A DNA stretch of 37,080 nt from an uncultured Pseudomonadota bacterium (GCA_913061055.1 CAJXVA010000032.1:1-37080); one strand, 5' to 3'; positions 8,587 to 16,492 are shown, numbered from the stretch's first letter. Notes: a model not told the origin generated them from the letters alone. Made by a program: numbers and translations.

Positions 8587-9372
8587 TCAGACCGAGCCCG
8601 CCGCGAGGGCGGCGAGCACAGCGAAGATCACCAGGTCGGCGAACACGTGAGCGACCCAGGGGACCAGCAGGCCTCGGGAGCGGATGCGGAGCAGACCCAT
8701 CATCAACCCGTAGACGGAGGCAAGGCCGACGCCGATCCATCCACGGGGGAAACCGTGGATGTGCATGAGGCCGAAGCTGACTGCCTGGAGCACATGCGCA
8801 GGGGCTCCGGTGATGCCGCAGGCATGCAACGCACCCATACCCAACCCTCGCCAGATGACTTCTTCGCCCAGGGCGTTGAGGCAGGCGAAAGCGAGGCCCG
8901 CGGCGATCAACACCGCCACGTGAACTTCGGGCAGGCGAGAGACGGCGTCCGAGAGGTCGGGGTCGAACAGCCACCACCAGCCGACGAGCGCGCTGGCGGA
9001 GAGCACGATGAAGACGGTCATCAGCAAGGCGTTGCCGCGGTCGAATTCGCCGCGGCTCAGGCTGCCGGGTGCCTTCGGAAGCCGACGACGCGCGCCCCAG
9101 TACAGCGCGAGCGCCAGTATCATGGGGCCGGGCCAGGTCATCCAGGCGCCGGGGATTGCGAGCAGTCCCAGCATCAGCGTGACGAGAACGCCGAAGTGCA
9201 AGACCCGCGGAGGGCTGCGTTTCGCCGAGGTCACGGTCACGCCCAGCGCGAGAAGGAACAGGCCCGCGCCCCACGGAGCCGGTGGGAAGGGAGCTGCGCT
9301 GAGCAGCGCGAGCAAGGCGAGCGTTGGGATGGTGCCCCCGGTGGCGGGTTGCCCTGGGTTCGGGGCGCTCAT
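8587..9372 (-). CDS. CPBP-family intramembrane protease
   Basis: 261 residues from the ATG at 9372, which leaves a short gap after the kinase gene. An in-frame start at 9426 would overlap that gene by 32 bases. Six or more membrane segments are visible. CPBP (CAAX protease/bacteriocin-processing) motifs are present in order: EEVIWRG (motif 1, EExxxR), SFGLMHI (motif 2, FxxxH) and VAHVFADL (motif 3, HxxxD/N). The family are glutamate intramembrane endopeptidases that process peptides or prenylated proteins. No bacteriocin gene is adjacent, so the role is open. Confidence 0.88.
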   Translation of the reverse strand: MSAPNPGQPATGGTIPTLALLALLSAAPFPPAPWGAGLFLLALGVTVTSAKRSPPRVLHFGVLVTLMLGLLAIPGAWMTWPGPMILALALYWGARRRLPKAPGSLSRGEFDRGNALLMTVFIVLSASALVGWWWLFDPDLSDAVSRLPEVHVAVLIAAGLAFACLNALGEEVIWRGLGMGALHACGITGAPAHVLQAVSFGLMHIHGFPRGWIGVGLASVYGLMMGLLRIRSRGLLVPWVAHVFADLVIFAVLAALAAGSV

Positions 9373-9394
9373 CGACGGCGAGTCTACCTGGATG

Positions 9395-12010
9395 TCAGGG
9401 CTCGTCCAGCGCTGCGAGGTCGGCATTGCACTCCTCGAGGTCTTCGGGAGCGCCTCCTTGTTTCAGCAGCGGAAGCGCGCGGGTGTAGTCCTGCCGAGCC
9501 GCATCCTGCTTGCCCTGCTCGCGGCGCGCCTGGCCTCGATAGAAGTAGTAGGAGCCCAGCATCGGGTGTTGCGTACCCAAGATCGACTGCAGAGCTTCGA
9601 GAGCACCGTCGAGCAGGACTTCTGCCTCGGCGAACCGCCCCTGCGCGTGGCGGAGGCGGGCCATGTTTCCGATGACTTGCGCTGTCGCGGGATGCTGAGC
9701 GCCCAACGTCCGCTCCAGAGTCTCGCGGCCACGCTGCATCCATGGCTCGGCTTCGTCCAGCTTTCCCTGCTCGAGGAACAGGGCAGCGAGGTTCACCCAA
9801 GCCAAGGCAGCGGATGGGCCCTCGTCGCCGAGTTCCCTGCGCACATCGATACCGCGGAGGAACGCCGCTTCGGCTTCTGCGGGTCGGCCGAGTCGCTTGT
9901 GCGCGAGGCCTCGTGCCATCTCGGCACTGGCAATGGACTCATGCGCGGTCCCGTGGCGCTCCGAGGTTCGGGCGATGAGGGTGTCACAGACCTCCAACAC
10001 CTCGGCGTAGGCGCCGGTCTGGTGGAGGTTGGCGGTCATGTTGGTGAGCGCGGTGAGCACATACGGGTGCTGCGGTCCCAGAGCTTCCTCGAAGGCTGCA
10101 ACCGCGCGGCGAGAGTCCTCGACCGCACCTGCGTAGTCGCCGAGCGCGGCGCGGGCGGATGCACGGTTGTTGAGTGGCGCACCCCGGACCAGAGCATTCG
10201 TGTTGGATTCATCGCGCAACGCGAGCGCGTGGCCGAACGCCTCCACCGCGGCGGCGTAGTTGCCTTGGCCGTCTTCGAACGAGCCCCGAGCGTTCTCGAA
10301 GAACGCGAGCATGCCGGCAGGGTCGCCGGACCGTCTGACCATCGCGCGTGCCTGGTCGAGCCAGCGTTTTGCGGTCTCGAAGCGTCGGTAGACCTCGGCG
10401 TGAATGAACGACAGCCGGACCGCGGCGTGGAAGGCGATGTCGTGGCGCTGCGCCCCGTGGGCCTCGAAGAAGGCGGACTCCAGCGACTCGATGGCCTGCT
10501 CGGACTTTCCCAGGTGCTGCAGGAGTTCACCGTGCAAACGGAGGGCTTCGATGCGGGCGTGGCTGTTGAGGTCGACGTCGGAGAGCAGGCCTTCGACGTT
10601 CTTGAGCGCCCCGTCGTATCGGCCCGCCTCCAGCATCGCGGCGGCCAGCATCACGCCGGGATGCGGTGCATGGGGGGTCGCCTCGGGTGCTGCACAGTCG
10701 AGCCCAGGCAGCTTGGCGATCGAGGTGAGGATGCGATCCTGCTGAAGGTCTTCGGACGCCTGGTGTGCATCCGCCCAAGCGATCAGGGCAGCACCTCGTT
10801 GTTCGACGCACAGCCTCTGCGGCGAGTCGGCGGCTTCGCAGGCTTCTTGGCGGGCGGAGGTCCATTGCTGCGCATAGGCGTCGACACGCTCGAGGGCGAC
10901 CTGTGCGGTGCGAGTGTCGAGGGCATCGAGCGCGGCCGAGACGGTGGAGCGTCGAGCCTCCCATTGTGCAGCGGCGTCTTGCCGGACACAGGTACTCACG
11001 GCGGCATCGTTGTCGCTCGCGACGGCCCAAGCCGGAAGAGCCACGGCTGCCGCGGTCGCGGCGGCCCACGGCATCCATGCGGTGCGCCGGTTCTGCGGAC
11101 GAAGGGCCTCGAGCAGGGGCTCCATCGACGGCCACCGGTCCAGAGGATTCGTTGCCATGCCTCGTTCGAGCGCCGCCGCGATGGAGCGGTGAACGGCGAC
11201 CCGGGTGGGCAGGCGTGGAGCCCCGGCTTCTTTCGCGGCCAGAAGCGCCTCGAGCCCCGTGGTGTCCTTGAACGGGGACTCGCCCGCGAGGGCGTACCAG
11301 AGCGCGACGCAGAACGCGTATTGGTCCGACAGTTCATCCGCTGGCTCGCCGCGGTGCTGCTCGGGGGGCATGTACGTCGGCGTTCCCACGGCGGTGCCGG
11401 TGTACGTGAGTTCTTCCTCGCGGGCCTCGCTCGGGGACTCGTCGCGCATGGACGCCGTGTCCTGCGAAGGCTGCGAGCCCCACGTTCGGGCCAGGCCAAA
11501 GTCGCTGACCTTGACGCGGCCGTCGTGCCCGATGAGCACGTTGGATGGTTTGAAGTCTCGGTGGATGACGCCTGCGTCGTGCGCCGCGGCGAGTCCTCTT
11601 CCCGCTTCGATGAAGTTGCGCAACACCTCGGCCGGCGCTCGGTCCCCTGCGCCGACCCACTGCCCAAGGTGCAGGCCGTCGATGAGTTCCATCGCGATGT
11701 AGACCCGTCCCTCGTCGGCGTCGACCCCGAACACCTCCACGACATTCGGATGCTGGAGGCGGGCCATCGCCCGCGCCTCCCGCCGAAGCACGAGCAACGG
11801 ATCGACGGCACTCCGGCGCCGGGACAGGAGCTTGATCGCCACCTCGCGGCCCAGGGTGGGGTCGAGGGCTCGAAGCACGCGACCCATGCCGCCGCGTCCG
11901 AGCTCGCCCAACACCCGGTAGCGACCCAGTCGCTGCGGGAGCGTGTCGGTCGCTTCGTCCAGGTCGGCGACGGGTGTCACCTTGGTCGGCTGCTCGGACT
12001 CCACGCCCAA
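9395..12010 (-). CDS. Ser/Thr protein kinase with TPR sensor-like tail
   Basis: 871 residues. The N-terminal kinase domain (~31-300) has the glycine loop GRGGMG (38-43), VAIK lysine 60, HRD at 150-152 (HRDFKPSN), DFG at 170-172 and PPEQ in place of APE. It should be active. A single hydrophobic segment near 305-328 places the C-terminal ~540 residues outside the cytoplasm or makes a membrane anchor. That tail is a series of TPR-type helices (GDYAGAVEDSRRAVAAFEEALG; LGRPAEAEAAFLRG). The first codon is TTG at 12010, with a GTG two codons later. The layout is the common myxobacterial Pkn/TPR type. The ligand is unknown. Confidence 0.9.
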   Translation of the reverse strand: MGVESEQPTKVTPVADLDEATDTLPQRLGRYRVLGELGRGGMGRVLRALDPTLGREVAIKLLSRRRSAVDPLLVLRREARAMARLQHPNVVEVFGVDADEGRVYIAMELIDGLHLGQWVGAGDRAPAEVLRNFIEAGRGLAAAHDAGVIHRDFKPSNVLIGHDGRVKVSDFGLARTWGSQPSQDTASMRDESPSEAREEELTYTGTAVGTPTYMPPEQHRGEPADELSDQYAFCVALWYALAGESPFKDTTGLEALLAAKEAGAPRLPTRVAVHRSIAAALERGMATNPLDRWPSMEPLLEALRPQNRRTAWMPWAAATAAAVALPAWAVASDNDAAVSTCVRQDAAAQWEARRSTVSAALDALDTRTAQVALERVDAYAQQWTSARQEACEAADSPQRLCVEQRGAALIAWADAHQASEDLQQDRILTSIAKLPGLDCAAPEATPHAPHPGVMLAAAMLEAGRYDGALKNVEGLLSDVDLNSHARIEALRLHGELLQHLGKSEQAIESLESAFFEAHGAQRHDIAFHAAVRLSFIHAEVYRRFETAKRWLDQARAMVRRSGDPAGMLAFFENARGSFEDGQGNYAAAVEAFGHALALRDESNTNALVRGAPLNNRASARAALGDYAGAVEDSRRAVAAFEEALGPQHPYVLTALTNMTANLHQTGAYAEVLEVCDTLIARTSERHGTAHESIASAEMARGLAHKRLGRPAEAEAAFLRGIDVRRELGDEGPSAALAWVNLAALFLEQGKLDEAEPWMQRGRETLERTLGAQHPATAQVIGNMARLRHAQGRFAEAEVLLDGALEALQSILGTQHPMLGSYYFYRGQARREQGKQDAARQDYTRALPLLKQGGAPEDLEECNADLAALDEP

Positions 12011-12171
12011 GTATCATCGCACGAACTGCCTGTACCGGGCATCGTGATCACCGCGCCGCGACGGCGCCCGAGTTTGACCGGAAGAGTCGGGAATCCGGCG
12101 AAGTGTGCTCTGCACGTGCACCGATGGCAGGCGGGGCGGCCTGCTGCCAACCCCGCACCGCCCTTGGAGTT

Positions 12172-14541
12172 TCAGTCGTCGTGTGGGTCGAGCTCTGGCA
12201 GCATCGAGAGGTCTTGCTCGGGCCACTGCAGTTCGGCGAGTTCGTCGACTTGCCACGGTTCGAGCGGTGGCAGCTGGTCGTCCTCCGACTCCATGCGTTC
12301 GACGAGCCAGGCGGGCGGAAACTCCGCATCGAGCGGCATCGGAACCGCGCACGCCAGTTCTGACCCCGGGCTGCACGGGACCTGCGGTTCGACGATGGCG
12401 GGCGTGATCGGTGTGCGCTGTGACGGCGGACCTTCCAAGGGGCTCAGGAGCCAGTTCAGGTCGTCGTATCGGTTCGCATCGGGGGCGAACTCGAAAGGCT
12501 TCGAGTTGAGGGCCGCCGCTTCGCTCGCTTCCTGTTCGAGGTACGTCCGCATGTCGGCGACCGTGGTGATGTCCAAGTCCCGGAACCAGGTTTGCTCGCC
12601 GTCCGTTCCCCGGTTTCCGAACGACTTCTGGCAGAAATCGTTCATCGCCGGAGTTCGGTGCAGAGCGTTGGAGCGCTCCGCCCTTTCCCACATGTCAAGG
12701 AAACCCTGAGCGGACTCGTTCTTCATGCGACTGACTTCCTGCCCGAGGATCTCAGCGTCGATCATCACGTCGTCCATGAGATCGTAGCGCCCGAAGCCGA
12801 TGAAGTCATAGTCGCTCCCGACCATGTCGCCCGGCGCTGCACTTGCGAGGTCGACGGCGCCCGTGCCGTCGCAGGCCCAGTTCCGATAGCGTTGGCCGTC
12901 GATCCAGGACCCGTCGTCCCACTTGCTGCCCAACGACCGAAACCGTGGCCGGAGCTGAGCAATGGCACTGTTCATGTCGCTGGCCATCCCCATGGGCAGC
13001 CCGTGCGTGTCGATGCCGTGGCGATAGCTCTGCACCCAGGTGCGCGTTGAGCCCTCACAGCTGTTGGAGATGCTCGGGTGCACAGTCTGGACCGGCTGAT
13101 TCGAGGTTCTCAGACCGAGCATGCCGCCGGTGTCTTCGATCTCCGAGATTTGCTCGTCCGAGTAGTAGTACTCCGGTGGGGCAGACTCAGCATCGATGTC
13201 GCGGAAGCGGGCGTGGGAGTGGAAGAGCGGGTAGTCATCCTCGATTCCGAGCTGCCATCCACCGCCCGCGTACGCGCTCTCCGACGCGCGCCGCGTGCCC
13301 CAGAACGCTCGTTCGCTCATGTGCGCGACATCGACGAGCATGTCCTCACACATTGCGGCCCGCACCAGGTAGTGGCCGCGTTCGGTCAGTCCGCGTCGGT
13401 TAAACCCGTCGGGGTCGCGGCTCACGCGGTAGCGGTTGATGTCGACTGGGAATGGGTATGGCGGCGGGGACCGGAACGTAGCGATCCTCCATGCAGCCCG
13501 GAGCGTCCAGTCAACCATCTCTGCAACCACTTCTCGCGGCGTGAACCCGCGAAAAGCGTCGGCCACCGTCAGCAGAGCTGCCAAGCTCGCGCTGCCATCG
13601 AACGGGGCGGTGCCGGCGAACTGGTTGTTGACCTCGTGCACCGGCTGAAAGGAACGAACACCCATGGCGTGGTACCGGCTGAGTTCGCTGTCGATGTCCT
13701 GGAAGGAGAGTGTGGGGTCGGCGAGGCCCGAATCCATGAGTTCGCTTGCCTCGAGGTGCAGTACGACTGCAAGACGGCCCGAGGCGACGGTCTGTACCGC
13801 CTCGGAGTGTGACCGCACCACCTGGAACCAGTCGAATCCGTTGGGGTTCGGCGTCCCATCGCGGCCGACGCGACTCATCCCCCATGCAAGATCGATCTGG
13901 CGACGAAGGTTGGTGTCGTCGTCGCAGTCGAACGGTGCGCCCGTGTCCGGGTCGATGTCGCCGAAGTCTCGCCGAATCAGCGAACACAAACCGCGGAAGT
14001 TGACCGCCGACATCACGAAGATCTTCAGGTTCTGGTCCAGCTCGCCCAGCATCTGCTGGCTTGGCGTTCCCGCGTTGTGCAGGTCCTCGACGAAGTCTGG
14101 GTGGACCTGTTCGTGGGCGGTGGTGGAGAAGATCGGCCAATCCTTGAAGTGCAGGTTCGCGTTGCCGCTGAACCCGAACGTTGCCCGGGTGTGTCGGGCT
14201 CGCTCGAACTGGTTGACCATGAGCAGCGACATCAGCCACCCCGGCATCCAGGAAACGCCGTGGTCGTTGCCTGCGCACGGCGCTAGGTCGACTGACTGGT
14301 CTACCGCGTTGGCGTCGCTCTCTCCGTGCAGGTAGCGGCCGCCGTAGCCGTATCGCGCGAGGGAGTGGACGTGCGTATCGAGGTAGCCATCGATGGGGAT
14401 GATGGCGCCCGGAAGAGGGTCGGCACCCGTGGAGACGCCCGGGTCGTCGACCGTCTCCGCCTGAGCTGGCGAGGGGGCAAGCAAGCCGGCGGCGACTGCC
14501 ACAGCAGCGGTTGAGCTCCAGTTGAGGATCTTTCGTTTCAT
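12172..14541 (-). CDS. Divergent M19 membrane-dipeptidase family protein, secreted
   Basis: 789 residues with a signal peptide (hydrophobic core 10-25, AQA cleavage site). Motifs typical of M19 metal-dependent dipeptidases occur in order: DTHVH near residue 55, the bridging glutamate in VLHLEASE, VHEVNNQFAG, LVDVAHMS, LFHSHARFR, GGMLGLRTSN and MGMASDMNSA. The protein is about twice the usual family length (~400), with long insertions between motifs and an acidic/Pro-rich tail. M19 enzymes cleave dipeptides at a binuclear zinc site. Extra length and the altered first motif suggest a different substrate. The start overlaps the stop of the upstream lipoprotein gene (ATGA), so the two are co-translated. 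Confidence 0.75.
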   Translation of the reverse strand: MKRKILNWSSTAAVAVAAGLLAPSPAQAETVDDPGVSTGADPLPGAIIPIDGYLDTHVHSLARYGYGGRYLHGESDANAVDQSVDLAPCAGNDHGVSWMPGWLMSLLMVNQFERARHTRATFGFSGNANLHFKDWPIFSTTAHEQVHPDFVEDLHNAGTPSQQMLGELDQNLKIFVMSAVNFRGLCSLIRRDFGDIDPDTGAPFDCDDDTNLRRQIDLAWGMSRVGRDGTPNPNGFDWFQVVRSHSEAVQTVASGRLAVVLHLEASELMDSGLADPTLSFQDIDSELSRYHAMGVRSFQPVHEVNNQFAGTAPFDGSASLAALLTVADAFRGFTPREVVAEMVDWTLRAAWRIATFRSPPPYPFPVDINRYRVSRDPDGFNRRGLTERGHYLVRAAMCEDMLVDVAHMSERAFWGTRRASESAYAGGGWQLGIEDDYPLFHSHARFRDIDAESAPPEYYYSDEQISEIEDTGGMLGLRTSNQPVQTVHPSISNSCEGSTRTWVQSYRHGIDTHGLPMGMASDMNSAIAQLRPRFRSLGSKWDDGSWIDGQRYRNWACDGTGAVDLASAAPGDMVGSDYDFIGFGRYDLMDDVMIDAEILGQEVSRMKNESAQGFLDMWERAERSNALHRTPAMNDFCQKSFGNRGTDGEQTWFRDLDITTVADMRTYLEQEASEAAALNSKPFEFAPDANRYDDLNWLLSPLEGPPSQRTPITPAIVEPQVPCSPGSELACAVPMPLDAEFPPAWLVERMESEDDQLPPLEPWQVDELAELQWPEQDLSMLPELDPHDD

Positions 14542-15179
14542 CCTTGTGACTCCTGTCGAGCGCGGGAAAGCGCTGCTTCTTGCTGCGCGACGAGCTTTGC
14601 CCGCTCCTTCTTCGCAACACTCACGTATCGTTCGTACCGAGTTCTGGTTTCGGGGTCCCAGCTTGGCTCCCCGAGCACGAACTGCAGCGCCTCGATTCTG
14701 TCATCGTAGTAGGCCGCCTTGAATTCGTAGTACGCGGAGATCTGGGCCGCGGTGCCGCTGCCAGCGTCGATTCTTCGGCCGAGCGCCGTGTTCTCCGCCT
14801 CTTGTTCTCGGAGCTCTTCTCGCTCTGCAGGGTCAAACGCCATCAGAGAACGGTTGCCCGGAAGGGCACTGCGGAGGAACTTCAATCGCTTCACTTCGGA
14901 CTCCGTGAACGTGGACCCCGTTCTCCAGTTGCGTAGGGTCATGACTTCGCGGTCGGTGTCGGTCAGCTCGGTGTCGAGGACCTCGGTCGTGTACGGAACA
15001 GACGAGGACCACGGCGACTCCGCGGACGCGATCGGCTGGGACTCCGGGCTGGGGGGGTCGAGCGGGGGCGTATCATCGCGATTCTCGCAAGCAGCGAGAC
15101 CCAAGCTGGCAATGACAAGCCAGCACTTCGCGACGTAAGACCCGACTCGACCGCGAGAACGCGGGCGGTTCGTCTTCAT
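14538..15179 (-). CDS. Small lipoprotein co-translated with the M19 protein
   Basis: 213 residues. Basic N terminus, hydrophobic 18-28 and a lipobox ending SLGLAAC (Cys near residue 31). A Pro/Ser-rich linker and a highly charged helical domain follow (about 70-213), with many Glu/Arg heptad-like stretches that could form a coiled coil. I do not recognise the family. The 4-base overlap with the M19-type peptidase gene suggests a partner or anchor for that enzyme. Its start faces the RNA-array promoter across about 170 bases. Confidence 0.7.
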   Translation of the reverse strand: MKTNRPRSRGRVGSYVAKCWLVIASLGLAACENRDDTPPLDPPSPESQPIASAESPWSSSVPYTTEVLDTELTDTDREVMTLRNWRTGSTFTESEVKRLKFLRSALPGNRSLMAFDPAEREELREQEAENTALGRRIDAGSGTAAQISAYYEFKAAYYDDRIEALQFVLGEPSWDPETRTRYERYVSVAKKERAKLVAQQEAALSRARQESQG

Positions 15180-15321
15180 CGGCGGCGGTAGAGTGTGCGG
15201 ACCAGATTTGGATCACTGCTTTTTCGAACCTTCGGCACAGGTGTCCGGTCGGGCTTCTCGAGTCGATGAGTCTCGGAGGGGCGAACACGCGTCGCTCGGT
15301 GGGGGCACACGGTCCGGTGCG

Positions 15322-15348
15322 AAGGAAGAAAACTCGAAAAACTTCCTT
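15322..15348. promoter_or_regulatory. Inverted repeat overlapping the -35 of the RNA array
   Basis: AAGGAAG at 15322-15328 and CTTCCTT at 15342-15348 form a perfect 7-base dyad with a 13-base A-rich centre. The right arm overlaps the TTGACG box. This is consistent with a repressor or activator operator for the array; no regulator is identified. Confidence 0.45.
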
Positions 15349-15375
15349 GACGATGCGCTAGGGCGGCACTAAACC
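15347..15375 (+). promoter_or_regulatory. Sigma70-type promoter of the structured-RNA array
   Basis: TTGACG at 15347-15352 (five of six to consensus) is spaced by 17 bases from TAAACC at 15370-15375 (weak -10). This predicts a start near 15382, just before the first structured element. It is the best promoter-like match ahead of the array. The weak -10 lowers confidence. Confidence 0.5.
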
Positions 15376-15498
15376 CCAGTCCATGTCGAGACCAGCCAAC
15401 ACGTCCGCGTACGGACGCAAGTGCCTTCCCTTGCGGGAGGATCTGGTCTAGCGGCCTGCCTGTCTCGTGGGGTCATTCCCACGCCCGAGACTCCGGCA
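15376..15498 (+). ncRNA. Unit 0: structured leader resembling a Y RNA without a tRNA domain
   Basis: AGACCAG (15389-15395) pairs with CTGGTCT (15443-15449). Inside lie the CAACA element (15397-15401), a 6-bp hairpin (15402-15407 with 15412-15417) and CGCAA/TTGCG (15416-15420 with 15431-15435). CAACA and CGCAA recur in the later units. The position taken by a tRNA-like domain elsewhere is only a 10-base loop here. A further long hairpin fills 15455-15498 and runs into a terminator. This may be a minimal Y RNA or a regulatory leader. Confidence 0.45.
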
Positions 15499-15527
15499 GC
15501 CGCCCGACATCGTCGAGGCGGCTTTTT
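15499..15527 (+). terminator. Rho-independent terminator after the array leader
   Basis: GCCGCC (15499-15504) plus CGAC pairs with GTCG plus GGCGGC (15517-15522), with one bulged A and an ATC loop, then TTTTT at 15523-15527. It would end the leader RNA or act as an attenuator before the main array, since I see no second promoter between it and unit 1. Confidence 0.8.
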
Positions 15528-15552
15528 CGCGCCCTCGACTCCGACTTCCGGC

Positions 15553-15653
15553 GCTTCCTATCGCATGGGCCCAACACGCCCGGCCCTCGCGGCCAACTGC
15601 CTGTCACGCAGTCGTCCTGAAAAGACGATCCAACGGCCTGCGCACTCGGAAGC
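15553..15653 (+). ncRNA. Unit 1: Y-stem unit with degenerate three-hairpin head
   Basis: The outer stem is GCTTCC (15553-15558) with GGAAGC (15648-15653). After an internal loop ending CACTC on the 3' side, a middle stem GGGCC/GGCCT follows, then CAACACGC on the 5' side. The head has three hairpins. One is a 5-bp stem with loop CTGTCAC (15601-15607), identical to a tRNA-Asp (GTC) anticodon loop. One is a 4-bp stem with loop CTGAAAA (15617-15623), like a tRNA-Phe anticodon loop. No TTCGA T loop is present. It is probably a rearranged copy. Confidence 0.6.
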
Positions 15654-15702
15654 CCAACCCTTTCCCCTCGGCCGAGACTCCGGATGGAGTGGCCAAGATT
15701 TC

Positions 15703-15839
15703 TTCGCGTCCAACGAGGAAGCCCAACACGCAAACTCGCGGGTTCGATCCCCGCACTCGCACCACTCAGAGGTCGTGCCCGGTGGACGGGCGTCCGGTTT
15801 TCAGCCGGATCGACGATGGCTTCAACACTCGGACGCGAA
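15703..15839 (+). ncRNA. Unit 2: Y RNA-like, permuted tRNA domain with TTC anticodon arm
   Basis: The outer stem TTCGCGTCC (15703-15711) with GGACGCGAA (15831-15839) is perfect over 9 bp. The internal loop is AACGAG/AACACTC. The middle stem is GAAGCC/GGCTTC (6 bp). The CAACA and CGCAA elements follow. The head order is T arm (15738-15754, loop TTCGATC), linker, D arm (15777-15791), anticodon arm (15793-15809, loop TTTTCAG). The 3' half therefore precedes the 5' half. The acceptor stem is weak here (at best four pairs with a bulge). Confidence 0.7.
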
Positions 15840-15848
15840 CCCAACTTC

Positions 15849-16002
15849 TCACACGCCCAATCGCCAGAGCCTTACACGCAACTCAAACTGTTGGTTCGAA
15901 TCCAGCCGGGGCCACTCTTCGGCCCTGTAGCCAAATGGTAAAGGCACCGCCCTCTTAAGGCGGCGATACAATCGCCCATGGCTCCGCCACTCGGGCGTGT
16001 GA
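15849..16002 (+). ncRNA. Unit 3: Y RNA-like, permuted tRNA domain with CTT (Lys-like) anticodon arm
   Basis: The outer stem TCACACGCCC (15849-15858) with GGGCGTGTGA (15993-16002) is perfect over 10 bp. The internal loop is AATCGCCA/CGCCACTC. The middle stem is GAGCC/GGCTC, followed by TTACACGCAA on the 5' side. The head holds a T arm (15890-15906), acceptor CGGGGCC (15907-15913) pairing over all 7 positions with GGCCCTG (15921-15927) across a 7-base cap, a D arm (15930-15945), and anticodon arm 15947-15963 with loop CTCTTAA. A further small hairpin lies at about 15962-15975. The acceptor pairs only in the permuted order. Confidence 0.8.
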
Positions 16003-16022
16003 ACCCTCTTCGCTGTGTGGAA

Positions 16023-16070
16023 CAGCTGCGGGTTGTCGAGCGACCTCGCCTTCGCTCCAGCCCGCGGCTG
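16023..16070 (+). ncRNA. Element E1: conserved covarying hairpin between units 3 and 4
   Basis: CAGCTGCGGGTTG pairs with CAGCCCGCGGCTG (13 bp with wobbles). After a 2-base bulge, GAGCG pairs with CGCTC around the 10-base loop ACCTCGCCTT (16043-16052). A second hairpin (GGCCAAC/GTTGGTC, 16071-16088) follows. The element recurs as E2 with compensatory changes. No known family is recognised. Confidence 0.65.
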
Positions 16071-16109
16071 GGCCAACGTCCGTTGGTCCCTGCGCAGCAC
16101 CGACTTTGA

Positions 16110-16239
16110 CCACCCAACCGCACGAGCCCTACACGCAACAACCCATTTGTCGCCGGTTCGACTCCGGCCTTCGCTTCGGCGGATGTAGCTCAGTAGGGAG
16201 AGCGATGGATTCGATCTTGCGGCTCGTCCACTCGGGTGG
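16110..16239 (+). ncRNA. Unit 4: Y RNA-like, tRNA domain capped by a TTCG tetraloop, no anticodon arm
   Basis: CCACCC (16110-16115) pairs with GGGTGG (16234-16239). The internal loop is AACCGC/CCACTC. ACGAGC pairs with GCTCGT. CCTACA is bulged on the 5' side. CGCAA (16134-16138) pairs with TTGCG (16217-16221). The head has CCAT/ATGG in the anticodon-stem position, a 5-base variable loop, a T arm 16152-16168 (loop TTCGACT), a short acceptor capped by TTCG (16175-16178; about 5 bp plus one mismatch), then TA and a D arm 16188-16203. The Y stem takes the place of the anticodon loop. Confidence 0.8.
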
Positions 16240-16253
16240 ACTCAACCTCTTCT

Positions 16254-16393
16254 CCGTGCCCAATCACCGGAGCCCTACACGCAACGTTTCGCGGGTTCGA
16301 ATCCCGTCGGCCCCCCACGGGGTTGTAGCCAAGTGGATAAGGCATCAGTTTCGGGAACTGACACAGTCTCGTGGCTTCGGGCCTCGGGCACGG
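16254..16393 (+). ncRNA. Unit 5: Y RNA-like, permuted tRNA domain with CGG (Pro-like) anticodon arm
   Basis: CCGTGCCC (16254-16261) pairs with GGGCACGG (16386-16393). The internal loop is AATCACC/GGGCCTC. The middle stem is GGAGCC/GGCTTC, followed by CTACACGCAA. The head has a T arm 16291-16307 (loop TTCGAAT), acceptor CGGCCCC (16308-16314) pairing over 7 positions with GGGGTTG (16319-16325) across a 4-base CCAC cap, TA, a D arm 16328-16343, and anticodon arm 16345-16361 with loop TTCGGGA. The GGGGTTG strand has no partner in the next downstream half, so an ordinary tRNA reading fails. Confidence 0.8.
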
Positions 16394-16410
16394 AACACTC
16401 TCCATCGGAA

Positions 16411-16458
16411 CAGCTGCGGGCTGCCGCGCGACCTCGCCTTCGCGCCAGCCCGCGGCTG
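16411..16458 (+). ncRNA. Element E2: second copy of the covarying hairpin
   Basis: Same fold and same loop (ACCTCGCCTT, 16431-16440) as E1. GCGCG/CGCGC replaces GAGCG/CGCTC, and GGGCTG replaces GGGTTG, so base pairing is kept while sequence changes. It is followed by an 8-bp hairpin GGGCCAAC/GTTGGCCC closing at 16477. It lies between units 5 and 6, as E1 lies between units 3 and 4. Confidence 0.65.
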
Positions 16459-16492
16459 GGCCAACTTTCGTTGGCCCAACCTCTAGATTTTC

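Noticed and set aside
9008-12709. A 1233-residue plus-strand open frame
   Set aside because: It is antisense to a clear kinase-TPR gene and a CPBP gene; long antisense frames are normal at this G+C content.
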